Positions 42,416 through 51,217 of a DNA stretch of 64,000 nt are shown in pieces; position 1 is the stretch's first letter; every line of letters starts with the position of its first letter. Source of the DNA: Thermincola carboxydiphila. Its GTDB lineage: Bacteria; Bacillota; Thermincolia; Thermincolales; UBA2595. The stretch is taken from the NCBI GenBank assembly GCA_016841725.1, contig JAENYP010000001.1, positions 372,001 through 436,000 of the forward strand. The letters run 5' to 3'. Under the pieces are notes generated by a model. That model was not told the DNA's origin and searched no databases. It saw only the letters and a list, made by a program, of their open reading frames with translations. The translations under genes and the position numbers were made by a program.

Positions 42416-43651
42416 ATGAAACCACAGAAGCTTCACAAACTGCTCCAGGATTTGGAACAGGAACTACTCCGCCTCGGTTACACAAAAGGCAGCATGACCT
42501 TTTATCGCAATCGCTGGCGGAAGCTTAAAGACTTTGCGGACAAGAAAGGACAGGAGTACTACACTGAACAGCTCGGCATTGATTTCGTACTGGAATACTT
42601 CGGCATTACGCAGGATGATTTCTCGCGAACACTGAACCAAGCACAAACCCAAGAACTCCGTGTCATACGGATGGTTGGCGACTTCCAGCTCCACCATGCG
42701 GTTTTACGAAGATACCTGAAACACCGGAAACTGCTGACTGATCCATATTTCATTGAGACAAGCAAACGGTTTGAGGATTACTGTGTCTCAACAAAGGATT
42801 ATTCAAAATCTACAGTAGGGCACTATACCAAACAATCCGGCTATTTCATGGACTACCTTGTAGCTCAGGGGATGCATGATTTTTCGGGCATAAGCATGGA
42901 TACAATAAATGCCTACATCCTCACACTATCCGGTTTCTCGTACAAGACGGTCGAGCAGAACATCTGCTCTCTGCGTGCCTTCTTCAGATTCCTGCTTGGG
43001 GAAGGCATCGTAAGTACCGATTTTGCATCAAAGATGCCCATGGTCAGGGCCAGAAAGCAGACATCCATCCCATCCGTATGGACTAAAGAGGAGCTGACAA
43101 AGCTCATCGGAGCCATAGACCGCGCAAATCCTAAAGGAAAGCGTGACTATGCAATCATACTGATTGCCTGCCGTCTGGGACTACGCTGCAAGGACATCAA
43201 GAACCTGCGCATGGGGGACTTTCATTGGACGGAGAAGAAGCTCTGCTTTATACAGTCAAAAACCCGGCAGCCGATGGAACTGCCACTCGTACCGGATGTT
43301 GGCTGGGCCGTCATTGATTATCTGAAATACGGTCGGCCGAAAGTGGATTCAGACTGTGTATTCGTACGGCATATGGCACCGTTCCTTCCTTTTTCAGAGG
43401 GAGACCATCTGGAGCAACTAATACTGTCATATATGGAGAGGGCCCACATCCCCAGGCTTAAGAAACGCCGGGGTATGCACAGCCTTCGCCATACCATGGC
43501 AAGCGTGCTTCTAGAGAAGGAGACTCCTCTTCCAGTCATCTCTGACATCATTGGCCATCTTGACACGAACTCCACTGCCATATACCTGAAAGTTGACATG
43601 GAACGGCTCGCACAGTGTCCGCTCGATACGAGATTTATGATATTCCCGTAA
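42416..43651 (+). CDS. Tyrosine recombinase/integrase
   Basis: 411 residues from ATG 42416 (CAGGAGG upstream). Residues 1-230 include a core-binding SAM-like domain (RFEDYCVSTKDYSKSTVGHY near 123). The catalytic domain has Arg in CRLGLRCKDIKNL near 257, a Lys strand near 285, HSLRHTMAS near 363 (His and Arg), GHLDTNSTAIYLKVD near 388 (His and nucleophile Tyr). All catalytic residues appear intact. The last eight codons lie inside the 116-bp repeat that follows. It probably moves the element whose left end disrupts the reverse transcriptase. An N-terminal extra domain of about 100 residues is unlike XerC/D. Confidence 0.9.
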   Translation: MKPQKLHKLLQDLEQELLRLGYTKGSMTFYRNRWRKLKDFADKKGQEYYTEQLGIDFVLEYFGITQDDFSRTLNQAQTQELRVIRMVGDFQLHHAVLRRYLKHRKLLTDPYFIETSKRFEDYCVSTKDYSKSTVGHYTKQSGYFMDYLVAQGMHDFSGISMDTINAYILTLSGFSYKTVEQNICSLRAFFRFLLGEGIVSTDFASKMPMVRARKQTSIPSVWTKEELTKLIGAIDRANPKGKRDYAIILIACRLGLRCKDIKNLRMGDFHWTEKKLCFIQSKTRQPMELPLVPDVGWAVIDYLKYGRPKVDSDCVFVRHMAPFLPFSEGDHLEQLILSYMERAHIPRLKKRRGMHSLRHTMASVLLEKETPLPVISDIIGHLDTNSTAIYLKVDMERLAQCPLDTRFMIFP

Positions 43652-43743
43652 GATCATGCTTTTTATTGTAGGCTTCGGCACTGCTAATACGCCGTGGCCT
43701 TCTATTTTTGTGTGCCGGGAATATCATAAATCCCTAAAATGTT
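43628..43743 (+). repeat. 116-bp direct repeat, copy 1, with 17-bp inverted ends
   Basis: Identical by eye to 45955-46070. It contains GATTTATGATATTCCCG at 43632-43648 and its exact reverse complement at 43716-43732, a 67-base spacer, and an inner GGC-TTCGGC/GCCG-TGGCC stem. It begins in the final codons of the first tyrosine recombinase and ends AAAATGTT. The single-strand form would fold into a long hairpin. Confidence 0.9.
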
Positions 43744-43827
43744 GCACTAAACCGCTGCGCGGTGGCGCGTGGTAGCCGATTTGTGGTATCATCTTTCCTA
43801 TCAAGTCATAGGAAGGAATGATGCCTT

Positions 43828-44667
43828 TTGCCAAATTACCACGAACAAATGATTTTTGAGATGGAACTTCGTGGCTATTCCACCAGCACCAAAAAACACT
43901 ACCTTAGCCACATCCGTCTTCTTGAAGCCCACCTTAACAAGCCCCTGGACCAGGTCCAACCGGATGAAATCAAGCAGTTCCTTCATCACCGGGTTAAATG
44001 CGGCATCAGCTACAGTAATATCAATATTGCCTGTAATGCATTCAAGGTTATGTTTAACTGCGTCTTAAAGCGCAACTGGTCTGACGCTGTGATTGTCCGG
44101 CCCAAAAGATTTAAGAAGCTTCCCTACACCCTCTCCACAGATGAAGTGGTCGCTATCCTCAATCAGGTGTCCAATCTTAAGCATAAGACTATTCTTGCCA
44201 CGGCCTATTCTGCCGGTCTACGGATTAGTGAGGTCCTGAATCTGTCCGTTTTTGATGTTGACTCTAAAAATATGTTGCTCAAAGTCCGTTGCGGCAAGGG
44301 TGGTAAGGATCGCTTTTCTGTCCTGGGTAATGAAAACCTACTTTTGCTCCGCCGGTATTGGAAGGTGTATCAGCCGGTGGATCTGCTTTTTCCCGGCTTG
44401 ATTCCAGGGAAACCGGTTGCGGTGAGAAATATTCAGCGGGTGTTTAAGGTTGCCAAAGAGAAGGCGGGTATTGATAAGCCTGTTTCTATTCACTCGCTTC
44501 GTCACAGCTTTGCTACTCATCTTCTGGAAAACAATACCGACTTGAGAACTATTCAGGTTATTTTGGGTCATTCTGATATCAGGACTACTTGTATTTATCT
44601 GCATCTCTCCACTAAACGGATTTCTTCCGTCAAAAGCCCTTTGGACGGCGGTGAGTCCCTTGGCTGA
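43828..44667 (+). CDS. XerC/D-like tyrosine recombinase of the IS91-like element
   Basis: 279 residues, compact. The N-terminal core-binding domain (about 1-90) has YSTSTKKHYLSHIRLLE. Catalytic residues appear complete: Arg in SAGLRISEVLNL near 133, Lys in GKGGKDR near 158, HSLRHSFATHLL near 223, GHSDIRTTCIYLHLS near 249. The start is TTG 43828 with AAGGA ten bases upstream; ATG codons just before are out of frame. Its end overlaps the transposase start by 17 bases, so both are made together. Confidence 0.87.
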   Translation: MPNYHEQMIFEMELRGYSTSTKKHYLSHIRLLEAHLNKPLDQVQPDEIKQFLHHRVKCGISYSNINIACNAFKVMFNCVLKRNWSDAVIVRPKRFKKLPYTLSTDEVVAILNQVSNLKHKTILATAYSAGLRISEVLNLSVFDVDSKNMLLKVRCGKGGKDRFSVLGNENLLLLRRYWKVYQPVDLLFPGLIPGKPVAVRNIQRVFKVAKEKAGIDKPVSIHSLRHSFATHLLENNTDLRTIQVILGHSDIRTTCIYLHLSTKRISSVKSPLDGGESLG

Positions 44668-45760
44668 GGTTCAGGATATTTTTGATTCGGTCATACCTGA
44701 TAGATTTTCTCCTAATCAGCGGAAAGCTTTTTTTGCTATTAAGAATTGCCGGACCGGTAATATTGGGTCTCATGTTGACCGTTGTTCTTGTTGTGATAAT
44801 GTTCATGTTTCATATAATTCTTGCCGGAACAGGCATTGTCCTAAGTGTCAGGGTTCTAAGCAGCAGGAATGGGTTTCCGCCCAGTTGGCAAAGCTACTGC
44901 CTGTTGGTTATTTCCATGTGGTGTTCACTCTGCCCCACGAGCTTAAAGCTGTTATGCTGCAAAACCAGAAGCTCTTGTATTCTATCCTGGTGAAAGCTGC
45001 CGGCGATACTATTGTTGAGCTTGCTAAAAACCCTAAATTCCTCGGTGCCCAGACCGGGGTTACGGCTGTTTTGCATACCTGGGGGCAAAATCTTTCTTTT
45101 CATCCCCATGTCCACTGTATGGTGCCCGGTGGCGGCCTTTCCCTTGATGGCCGCAGGTTTATTACCTCTAGAAAAAAGTTCTTTATCCCCGTTAAGGTGC
45201 TCTCTCGTAAGTTCAGGGGCAAGTTTCTGTCTCATCTGAAAGCGGCCTGGCGTAACGGTGATATCAAGTTTTTTAATGATGCCAATGACTTTGCTCTGGG
45301 AACTAATTTCCTTAATTTTATTAGCAGTTTATACCAAAAAGACTGGGTTGTCTACTGCAAAAAACCTTTTAGGTCACCCTGGCATGTGGTTAGTTATCTG
45401 GGCCGCTATACTCACCGGGTGGCTATTTCTAATTCCAGAATTATTAGCTTTGACGGAGCGACTGTTTCCTTTAGGTGGAAGGATTACCGGGATAACAACC
45501 GGGTAAAGCTGATGGCTCTTGATGCTACGGAGTTTACTCGACGGTTTTTGCTTCATGTGCTTCCGTCCGGTTTTACCCGCATTAGGCATTACGGCATTTT
45601 ATCCAGCCGGAATACGGGTACTAAGTTGGCCCTGTGCATTATGCTTGCTGGTACTAGGCCTAAGGTGCCAGAGGTTGTCAAGCATGTTAATGTTTGCCCC
45701 CAATGCGGCGGGATTATGGTTTTTGCCGGTGTTGTCAGTAGTTCTTTCGGTGGTACGTGA
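44651..45760 (+). CDS. IS91-family HUH/Y2 transposase
   Basis: 369 residues from GTG 44651. The N-terminal zinc-finger region has CSCCDNVHVSYNSCRNRHCPKC (split around residues 44-66). The HUH motif is HPHVHCMVPGGG near 152, and the paired tyrosines are in YLGRYTHRVAISNS near 250 (two Tyr four apart, as in IS91). It cuts and joins single-stranded DNA for rolling-circle transposition. The C-terminal CPQCGG near 352 is a second zinc knuckle. No frameshift is evident, so the element may be active. Confidence 0.9.
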   Translation: MSPLAEVQDIFDSVIPDRFSPNQRKAFFAIKNCRTGNIGSHVDRCSCCDNVHVSYNSCRNRHCPKCQGSKQQEWVSAQLAKLLPVGYFHVVFTLPHELKAVMLQNQKLLYSILVKAAGDTIVELAKNPKFLGAQTGVTAVLHTWGQNLSFHPHVHCMVPGGGLSLDGRRFITSRKKFFIPVKVLSRKFRGKFLSHLKAAWRNGDIKFFNDANDFALGTNFLNFISSLYQKDWVVYCKKPFRSPWHVVSYLGRYTHRVAISNSRIISFDGATVSFRWKDYRDNNRVKLMALDATEFTRRFLLHVLPSGFTRIRHYGILSSRNTGTKLALCIMLAGTRPKVPEVVKHVNVCPQCGGIMVFAGVVSSSFGGT

Positions 45761-45902
45761 CTTGTGGTGTAGCTGAATATTTTCCTGTGACCCAGTTTGG
45801 GGAGGGGGTCACTATGCCCCTTTGCCTGCATTTTCAGCATTTTAGACTAAACCTCACACAAAATTCGCTGTATTTTGGGCAGTCAATGCAGTTTTCCGGG
45901 GG

Positions 45903-45926
45903 TATGGGAAAGATTGAATTCCCATA
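45903..45926 (+). repeat. Sub-terminal hairpin of the IS91-like element
   Basis: TATGGGAA (45903-45910) and TTCCCATA (45919-45926) form a perfect 8-bp stem with an 8-base loop, 28 bases from the right boundary. A hairpin near the 3' end is the hallmark of the replication origin end in IS91/ISCR elements. Confidence 0.65.
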
Positions 45927-45954
45927 GTAACTGCTGCAGTCGGTTCAGTACAAC

Positions 45955-46070
45955 ACGAGATTTATGATATTCCCGTAAGATCATGCTTTTTATTGTAGGC
46001 TTCGGCACTGCTAATACGCCGTGGCCTTCTATTTTTGTGTGCCGGGAATATCATAAATCCCTAAAATGTT
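45955..46070 (+). repeat. 116-bp direct repeat, copy 2
   Basis: Second copy of the unit at 43628-43743, with the same 17-bp inverted ends. It is followed by AGATGATG rather than the GCACTAAA found after copy 1. The 47 bases from here to the DUF262 stop hold no recognisable feature, except TCCTATGCAATAG at the stop, slightly like the element's left-end motif. Confidence 0.9.
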
Positions 46071-46117
46071 AGATGATGTTGTGCCCATCCCGGCAATGAA
46101 CATCTTTAATTATGTTC

Positions 46118-48091
46118 CTATGCAATAGTCTCGACTTGCCATTCATCAGCTGTCAATTCTATCGACTCAATAGCTTGAAAACAAAATTTTTGGATTACCT
46201 GTGCTGACAAATTGATTTCTATGAATGCTCCATTTTTAAGTCCTCGAATTGCGCGGAATTTCTTTTTGTCCCGTCCAATAAAACGCGGAAACTGTTGAAT
46301 TAAGTGTTCAAACTTATCTGGCTCTAATTCTGCAATTGTGTTCATGGTGTGCTCTAGTACATCACGCCAAGAATTGGCTGAAAATTCCTGTCCAAGAATC
46401 CATAAAGCTCTAGGTGTCGTTCCCGTAACATTTGCATGTCCATTTTGTTCATAATTTTTATCACCAAAATACGGCCAAACAGTCAAAACAATATCAGCAA
46501 GAGAAATAGATCTGTTTAAAATGTCTTCCTTTTCCCAGGAAAGCTTGTCCGAAAAATATTTGTTTAGCTCAAGATGGCTTTCTGAAAAGCGAGTCCTTTT
46601 ATTATCAAAATCGTCGTTTGATAATTCGGGGTTATATGCTGTCAATGTTAAGTTTCCAAGGGTATGTAAATGTAGGTCATGTATTATTCCCCAGTCATCT
46701 CCTAAATGGTCTTGCCACCACTCAGTTAGTGTCTGAGGCATAACATGTTCAATTGTTAACTCATTAAATGGTACTTGTTCCTTATGATTATAGGCCTCCT
46801 CTATTGTCTCCAAAATTAATTTAGTTTTCCTGGCCCTATCACCACTTCCATATAAATTTGAGTCCTGCAATCTAGCGCTAAACTCAGAATCCTTAGGATA
46901 ACCTTTAAACTGAAGCACTCCTTTTAATCTTTCACAAAAACTTCCTGTCTCTTTGTTGTCAACTGAATTGTAAAGAGGCGGAAATATTTTATTGAGTTGG
47001 TTTGTTGGAACATTGCAGACAAATCTACGAATCATAAAGTTTTCTATTACTTTTAGAACGGCTATAAATTCATAATCTGATATTTTGTTTTGAGCATAAT
47101 CATCGTAACAATTAAGTAAAAATGGATATGTTGTAGTTACCTCTAGTCTATTGATTCGCTCCAATACCTTTCTTACATCTTTATTGACCTCATTTTCTGG
47201 GCTAACAAGTTTTTTATAATAATCCGCAAATTTAGCAAGGTTCTTTAAATGAACTAATGCATCTTCCTGACTAACTAATTCCTTAAGTGATAGATACACA
47301 TCACTCTGCTTAACTTTTGTGCCACTTCTCATTAAATAATGGCGAATAAACTCAGTTAAGTCATCACCTAAACCTTCCTGCATAGGTCTCCAAAAATCTT
47401 GGTAAACCTTATCTTGTTCATCGATATGAATCCGCATAAAGAAATAGTTTCGAATCAAATCGGACTGTGTCAACGGCCTTCCTTTTGCATTAAGGCTTTC
47501 AAATACTAAGTGAGGATTGTCTTCAGGGTCAAGAACAATACTTACAACCGATAAATAACTTGAAATGACTTTTTGCAGCATTTTGCAATCAAAATTGCTC
47601 TGTTTTACTTTTCTTTCAAAATATTTGTATGCCTCTGTGACCCTGTCTTCAGCTAAAATAGGTTCTGAGTCTATTAACTTCTTAAAAGAAGAACGGTCTA
47701 CTTGGGTTGGTAAGAGCTTATAGTGGTCTGCATCTTTTTTATATGGGTTTACCAATAAAGTATTGTTAATCTCTTCAGCTAATTCTTTCTGTTCAGATTT
47801 ATACAACTGATCTCTCAGTAAGGTAAGTAATATAAAAATAGTTGAAAGTCGCTGTTGTCCGTCAATCAGCAAATACTTTGCAACACCCTCCGGTACTGAG
47901 GTAGTGGGCATAGTGACTATTGAACCTATAAAATGATCCCGGGGATTTTCAGTTTCACTCAATTCTACAAGATCATTCCACAAAATTTCCCATTCCTTTT
48001 TATCCCAACTATAGGAACGCTGAAAAAGAGGAACAACATATTGTTTTGTCCCCTCAATAATTGGCTGTAGTTTTGTTTCGGATGCGTTCAT
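46118..48091 (-). CDS. DUF262/DUF1524 protein (GmrSD-like, probable type IV restriction or defence nuclease)
   Basis: 657 residues from ATG 48091 (GGAAGGTGG upstream). The N-terminal DUF262 (GmrS-like) domain has VPLFQRSYSWDKKEW near residue 19 and YLLIDGQQRLSTIFILL near 74; DGQQR is the NTPase/nuclease signature. The DUF1524 (GmrD, His-Me finger) domain near 445-530 has LTIEHVMPQTL and LHTLGNLTLTAYNPELSN followed by KR. A further 110-residue C-terminal tail (QFPRFIGRDKKKFRAI) may be a specificity module. Single-chain GmrSD enzymes cut modified phage DNA in an NTP-dependent way. Here it stands alone beside mobile DNA; target is unknown. Confidence 0.85.
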   Translation of the reverse strand: MNASETKLQPIIEGTKQYVVPLFQRSYSWDKKEWEILWNDLVELSETENPRDHFIGSIVTMPTTSVPEGVAKYLLIDGQQRLSTIFILLTLLRDQLYKSEQKELAEEINNTLLVNPYKKDADHYKLLPTQVDRSSFKKLIDSEPILAEDRVTEAYKYFERKVKQSNFDCKMLQKVISSYLSVVSIVLDPEDNPHLVFESLNAKGRPLTQSDLIRNYFFMRIHIDEQDKVYQDFWRPMQEGLGDDLTEFIRHYLMRSGTKVKQSDVYLSLKELVSQEDALVHLKNLAKFADYYKKLVSPENEVNKDVRKVLERINRLEVTTTYPFLLNCYDDYAQNKISDYEFIAVLKVIENFMIRRFVCNVPTNQLNKIFPPLYNSVDNKETGSFCERLKGVLQFKGYPKDSEFSARLQDSNLYGSGDRARKTKLILETIEEAYNHKEQVPFNELTIEHVMPQTLTEWWQDHLGDDWGIIHDLHLHTLGNLTLTAYNPELSNDDFDNKRTRFSESHLELNKYFSDKLSWEKEDILNRSISLADIVLTVWPYFGDKNYEQNGHANVTGTTPRALWILGQEFSANSWRDVLEHTMNTIAELEPDKFEHLIQQFPRFIGRDKKKFRAIRGLKNGAFIEINLSAQVIQKFCFQAIESIELTADEWQVETIA

Positions 48092-48332
48092 TAAACGACC
48101 ACCTTCCAATATAATTTATCTATCTTTTTTGACCCCAAAGAATACTCCGATAGCACAATTTCATCTAACTCCCGCATTTACGCCCAAAGCTTTCGTTTAT
48201 GCCACATATAGCCGCCATAAATAAAACTTCCGCCTTCAATAATAATCACTGCTTCTCCAAAAATCCCTTAAATCCCTTCTTTTTCCACCAGTGTCACAAT
48301 TTGATTTGCTCCTTTTTGTCTTTCATTGCACG

Positions 48333-48363
48333 CAAAAAGGTGCCCCATTTTTATGGGACACCC
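48333..48363 (-). terminator. Terminator after metK
   Basis: GGTGTCCCAT-like arm (48353-48362) pairs with ATGGGGCACC (48339-48348) around AAAA, followed by five T on the minus strand. It closes the yicC-to-metK gene run. Positions 48092-48332 otherwise hold no gene. Confidence 0.8.
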
Positions 48364-48390
48364 ACTTCTGTGCCTTTTGGGCCGCAATAT

Positions 48391-49581
48391 TTAAATTCCG
48401 GCATCTTTCCGGAGAGCTTCTGCCTTATCGGTTTTCTCCCATTTCAGGTCAACATCAGTCCTGCCAAAATGTCCAAATGCAGCAATCTGCCTGTAAATAG
48501 GTCTTCTCAGGTCAAGATCCCTGATAATGCCTGCCGGTCTCAGGTCAAAGTGTTTTCTGACCAATTCAACCAGTTTTTCCTCTTCCAGCTTGCCGGTTCC
48601 GAAGGTTTCCACCATTATGGATACCGGCTGGGCTACCCCAATGGCGTAAGCCAATTGGACCTCACAGCGCCCGGCTAGGCCGGCGGCAACGATATTCTTG
48701 GCCACATAACGGGCGGCATATGCTGCCGACCGGTCAACTTTTGTGGGGTCTTTGCCGGAAAAGGCTCCGCCGCCATGACGCGCCATCCCGCCATATGTAT
48801 CGACAATTATTTTCCTGCCGGTAACCCCTGCATCCCCCTGTGGCCCGCCGACTGCGAACCTCCCGGTGGGATTGACCAGAATCCTGGTTTTCTCATCCAT
48901 TAATTCGACCGGAATCACCGGTTTGATTACTTTTTCGATGATGCCTTCCCTGATTGTATCCATGGAAACATCAGGTTTATGCTGGGTAGAGATAATTACA
49001 GTATCGACTCTTTTGGGGGTATCGCCCTCATACTCGATAGTCACCTGACTCTTGCCGTCAGGCCTGAGAAAAGTGAGTTCCCTCTCTTTCCTGACATCTG
49101 ACAGTCTTCTGGTGAGTTTTTGAGCCAGCGAGATGGGTAAGGGCATCAGTTCCGGGGTTTCGTTGGAAGCATAGCCAAACATCATCCCCTGGTCGCCGGC
49201 GCCGATTGCTTCAATCTCAGTGTCTGACATTTCACCGGATTTTGCCTCCAGAGCCTTGTCCACTCCCATCGCTATATCAGGTGACTGTTCATCAATAGAA
49301 GTAATCACCGCACAGGTATCACAATCAAAACCGTATTTGGCTCTGGTATATCCAATCTCCCTGACAGTTTCCCTGACAACTTTGGTGATATCCACGTAAC
49401 ATTTAGTGGTAATTTCCCCCATTACCAGGACCAGACCGGTGGTTACAGCGGTTTCACAGGCAACTCTGGCCATAGGGTCCTGCTCAATAATTGCATCAAG
49501 TACTGCATCAGAAATCTGATCGGCTATCTTATCAGGATGGCCTTCAGTTACTGATTCAGATGTAAAAAGTCTTTTTGCCAA
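48391..49581 (-). CDS. metK: S-adenosylmethionine synthetase
   Basis: 396 residues from TTG 49581 (GGAGGGACTATTT upstream), where the family start [17 protein letters not shown] begins; a longer frame to 49659 runs through an 18-bp tandem repeat and is rejected. Signature motifs are [13 protein letters not shown] near residue 13, [12 protein letters not shown] near 117 (ATP-binding hexapeptide) and [19 protein letters not shown] near 260. It makes SAM from Met and ATP. No SAM riboswitch was recognised upstream. It lies after coaBC. Confidence 0.97.
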   Translation of the reverse strand: MAKRLFTSESVTEGHPDKIADQISDAVLDAIIEQDPMARVACETAVTTGLVLVMGEITTKCYVDITKVVRETVREIGYTRAKYGFDCDTCAVITSIDEQSPDIAMGVDKALEAKSGEMSDTEIEAIGAGDQGMMFGYASNETPELMPLPISLAQKLTRRLSDVRKERELTFLRPDGKSQVTIEYEGDTPKRVDTVIISTQHKPDVSMDTIREGIIEKVIKPVIPVELMDEKTRILVNPTGRFAVGGPQGDAGVTGRKIIVDTYGGMARHGGGAFSGKDPTKVDRSAAYAARYVAKNIVAAGLAGRCEVQLAYAIGVAQPVSIMVETFGTGKLEEEKLVELVRKHFDLRPAGIIRDLDLRRPIYRQIAAFGHFGRTDVDLKWEKTDKAEALRKDAGI

Positions 49582-49615
49582 AAATAGTCCCTCCTTCAGT
49601 AATTTTAAGTCTTGC

Positions 49616-49651
49616 GGAAAAGTCTTTTCCTTTGGAAATGTCTTTTCCTTT
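49616..49651. repeat. 18-bp tandem duplication upstream of metK
   Basis: Plus-strand units GGAAAAGTCTTTTCCTTT (49616-49633) and GGAAATGTCTTTTCCTTT (49634-49651) differ at one position. They lie between the coaBC stop and the metK ribosome binding site and each is partly palindromic (GGAAAAG/CTTTTCC). Confidence 0.85.
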
Positions 49652-49677
49652 ATATTCAAGGATTTGCCCTGATGTTT

Positions 49678-50868
49678 TTAAAGCACAGCTGTAAGCCTGT
49701 CCAAAATCAGGTGGGCAAGTTCCTCTTTTACCGTTTTATCAATTTGCTCCATATGCCCGTCTCTGTAGATTAATTTAACAATATTGGTATCTGTGCCAAA
49801 ACCGGCCCCTGGTTGAGTAATGTCATTGGCAACTATTAAATCAAGATTTTTAGCTTTAATCTTCTTGACGGCATTTTCCACCAGGTTATCAGTTTCTGCA
49901 GCAAACCCCACCAAGACCTGTTTACTCTTGTTTTCTCCGAGATACTGCAGGATATCAGGTGTCCTTTCAAAAACTACCGCCAGGTCACCCGGACCCTTCT
50001 TCATCTTGTTGGCCAAGCTTTCTTTAGGGCTGTAATCTGCCACTGCAGCAGCCTTGACGACAATGTCGGCCTCCTGATAATGCTTCTGAACAGCCGCAAA
50101 CATGTCTCTGGCGCTCAATACAGGAATGTGCTCCACACCCTTTGGTACCGGAATATTCACCGGTCCTGATACAAGTATTACCCTGGCTCCTCTGCTGCGA
50201 GCCGCCCCGGCAATGGCATATCCCATTTTCCCGGTGCTGCCGTTGGAAAGAAACCTGACCGGGTCTAGGTATTCCCTGGTAGGCCCGGCTGTTATCAATA
50301 GTGTTTTCCCTGAATAATCGCCGGTTTTTTTAACCAGACCGGCAATTTCCTCAAAAATAATATCCACACCGGGAAGCCTTCCTTTGCCCTCATAGCCACA
50401 GGCAAGACGTCCCCTGTCTGGCTCGAGAAACCGGTATCCATAAGATGCCAGCTTACTGATATTACTCTGAAAAACGGGATTTTCATACATATGTACATTC
50501 ATGGCCGGTACAAAAAGAACCGGAGCCTTTGTTGCCATGATTACTGTAGACAAGATGTCATCAGCTATACCGGCGCTGACCTTGCCGATAATATTTGCTG
50601 TTGCCGGCACAACTGCCAACAGGTCGGCCCTGTCAGCAAGGGAGATATGTTTCACTTCCCAGTTTTCGGGTGATTCAAACATACCGGTAGTCACCAGATT
50701 GCGGGATATCGTCTGCAAGGTCAGCGGCATGATAAACCTTGCGGCAGCTTCAGTCATAACCACATGAACATCTGCACCTGCCTTAACAAGCCTGCTGACA
50801 AGGTCGGGAGTCTTATAGGCCGCTATTCCCCCGGTTATCCCAATAACTATGCACTTTCCTGTCAACAT
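49678..50868 (-). CDS. coaBC: Bifunctional phosphopantothenoylcysteine decarboxylase / synthetase
   Basis: 396 residues. The N-terminal CoaC flavoprotein (about 1-185) has GITGGIAAYK near 10, the catalytic His in EVKHISLADRADLL near 74, PAMNVHMYENP near 122 and ACGYEGKGRLP near 157. The C-terminal CoaB domain has TAGPTREYLDPVRFLSN near 196 and the CTP-site Lys region KMKKGPGDLAV near 289. It performs two consecutive steps from phosphopantothenate to phosphopantetheine in CoA synthesis. Located between rpoZ and metK, an order common in Firmicutes. Confidence 0.96.
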   Translation of the reverse strand: MLTGKCIVIGITGGIAAYKTPDLVSRLVKAGADVHVVMTEAAARFIMPLTLQTISRNLVTTGMFESPENWEVKHISLADRADLLAVVPATANIIGKVSAGIADDILSTVIMATKAPVLFVPAMNVHMYENPVFQSNISKLASYGYRFLEPDRGRLACGYEGKGRLPGVDIIFEEIAGLVKKTGDYSGKTLLITAGPTREYLDPVRFLSNGSTGKMGYAIAGAARSRGARVILVSGPVNIPVPKGVEHIPVLSARDMFAAVQKHYQEADIVVKAAAVADYSPKESLANKMKKGPGDLAVVFERTPDILQYLGENKSKQVLVGFAAETDNLVENAVKKIKAKNLDLIVANDITQPGAGFGTDTNIVKLIYRDGHMEQIDKTVKEELAHLILDRLTAVL

Positions 50869-50898
50869 CAGCCTTCACCAACTTTTCCGGACGGGAGC

Positions 50899-51105
50899 TT
50901 ACTTAATCCCGGCTTTAGTTCTCTCATACTGAATCAGGTTTTCAGAAATTTCCTCAAGAGCTACAGAAACAGGTTTATAAGAATCGGATTCAACAAGTTT
51001 GGGCATCCCTTCGGTAATTTCCCTGGCCCTTTTCGCTGCTGCGACAACCAAAGTATACTTACTATCTACATGTTTCATCAAATCATCCAAAGAAGGCTGC
51101 TTCAT
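50899..51105 (-). CDS. rpoZ: RNA polymerase omega subunit
   Basis: 68 residues, the normal Firmicute size. The chain contains the conserved YTLVVAAAKRAREI near residue 17 and PVSVALEEISENLI near 46 that wrap the beta-prime C-terminus. It sits after gmk and before coaBC, the conserved order remA-gmk-rpoZ-coaBC. GAGGGGG precedes the ATG. Confidence 0.93.
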   Translation of the reverse strand: MKQPSLDDLMKHVDSKYTLVVAAAKRAREITEGMPKLVESDSYKPVSVALEEISENLIQYERTKAGIK

Positions 51106-51217
51106 TTTTTACCCCCTCACCAATTCTTTATTCCAGTCCGGTCCGGCTGGCTTTTTCTGTTAAAAAGGCTTATCCGGCTATTCGCCGCAGGCGGTTAAGG
51201 TCTTACCCGTAACGGCA

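Larger units (their letters stand above)
43741..45954 (+). mobile_element. IS91-like element with its own tyrosine recombinase
   Basis: About 2.2 kb between the two 116-bp repeats. It carries a tyrosine recombinase and, overlapping it, an HUH (IS91-type) transposase, a combination known in IS91 relatives. The outermost bases GTTGCACT and AGTACAAC are near inverted copies (7 of 8). A sub-terminal hairpin (45903-45926) lies 30 bases from the right end, as at the rolling-circle origin of the family. No target duplication is expected for this family, which makes the 116-bp flanks notable. Confidence 0.75.

Noticed and set aside
49582-49677. SAM riboswitch before metK
   Set aside because: The 96-base gap holds an 18-bp duplication and a ribosome binding site but none of the conserved SAM-I core blocks.
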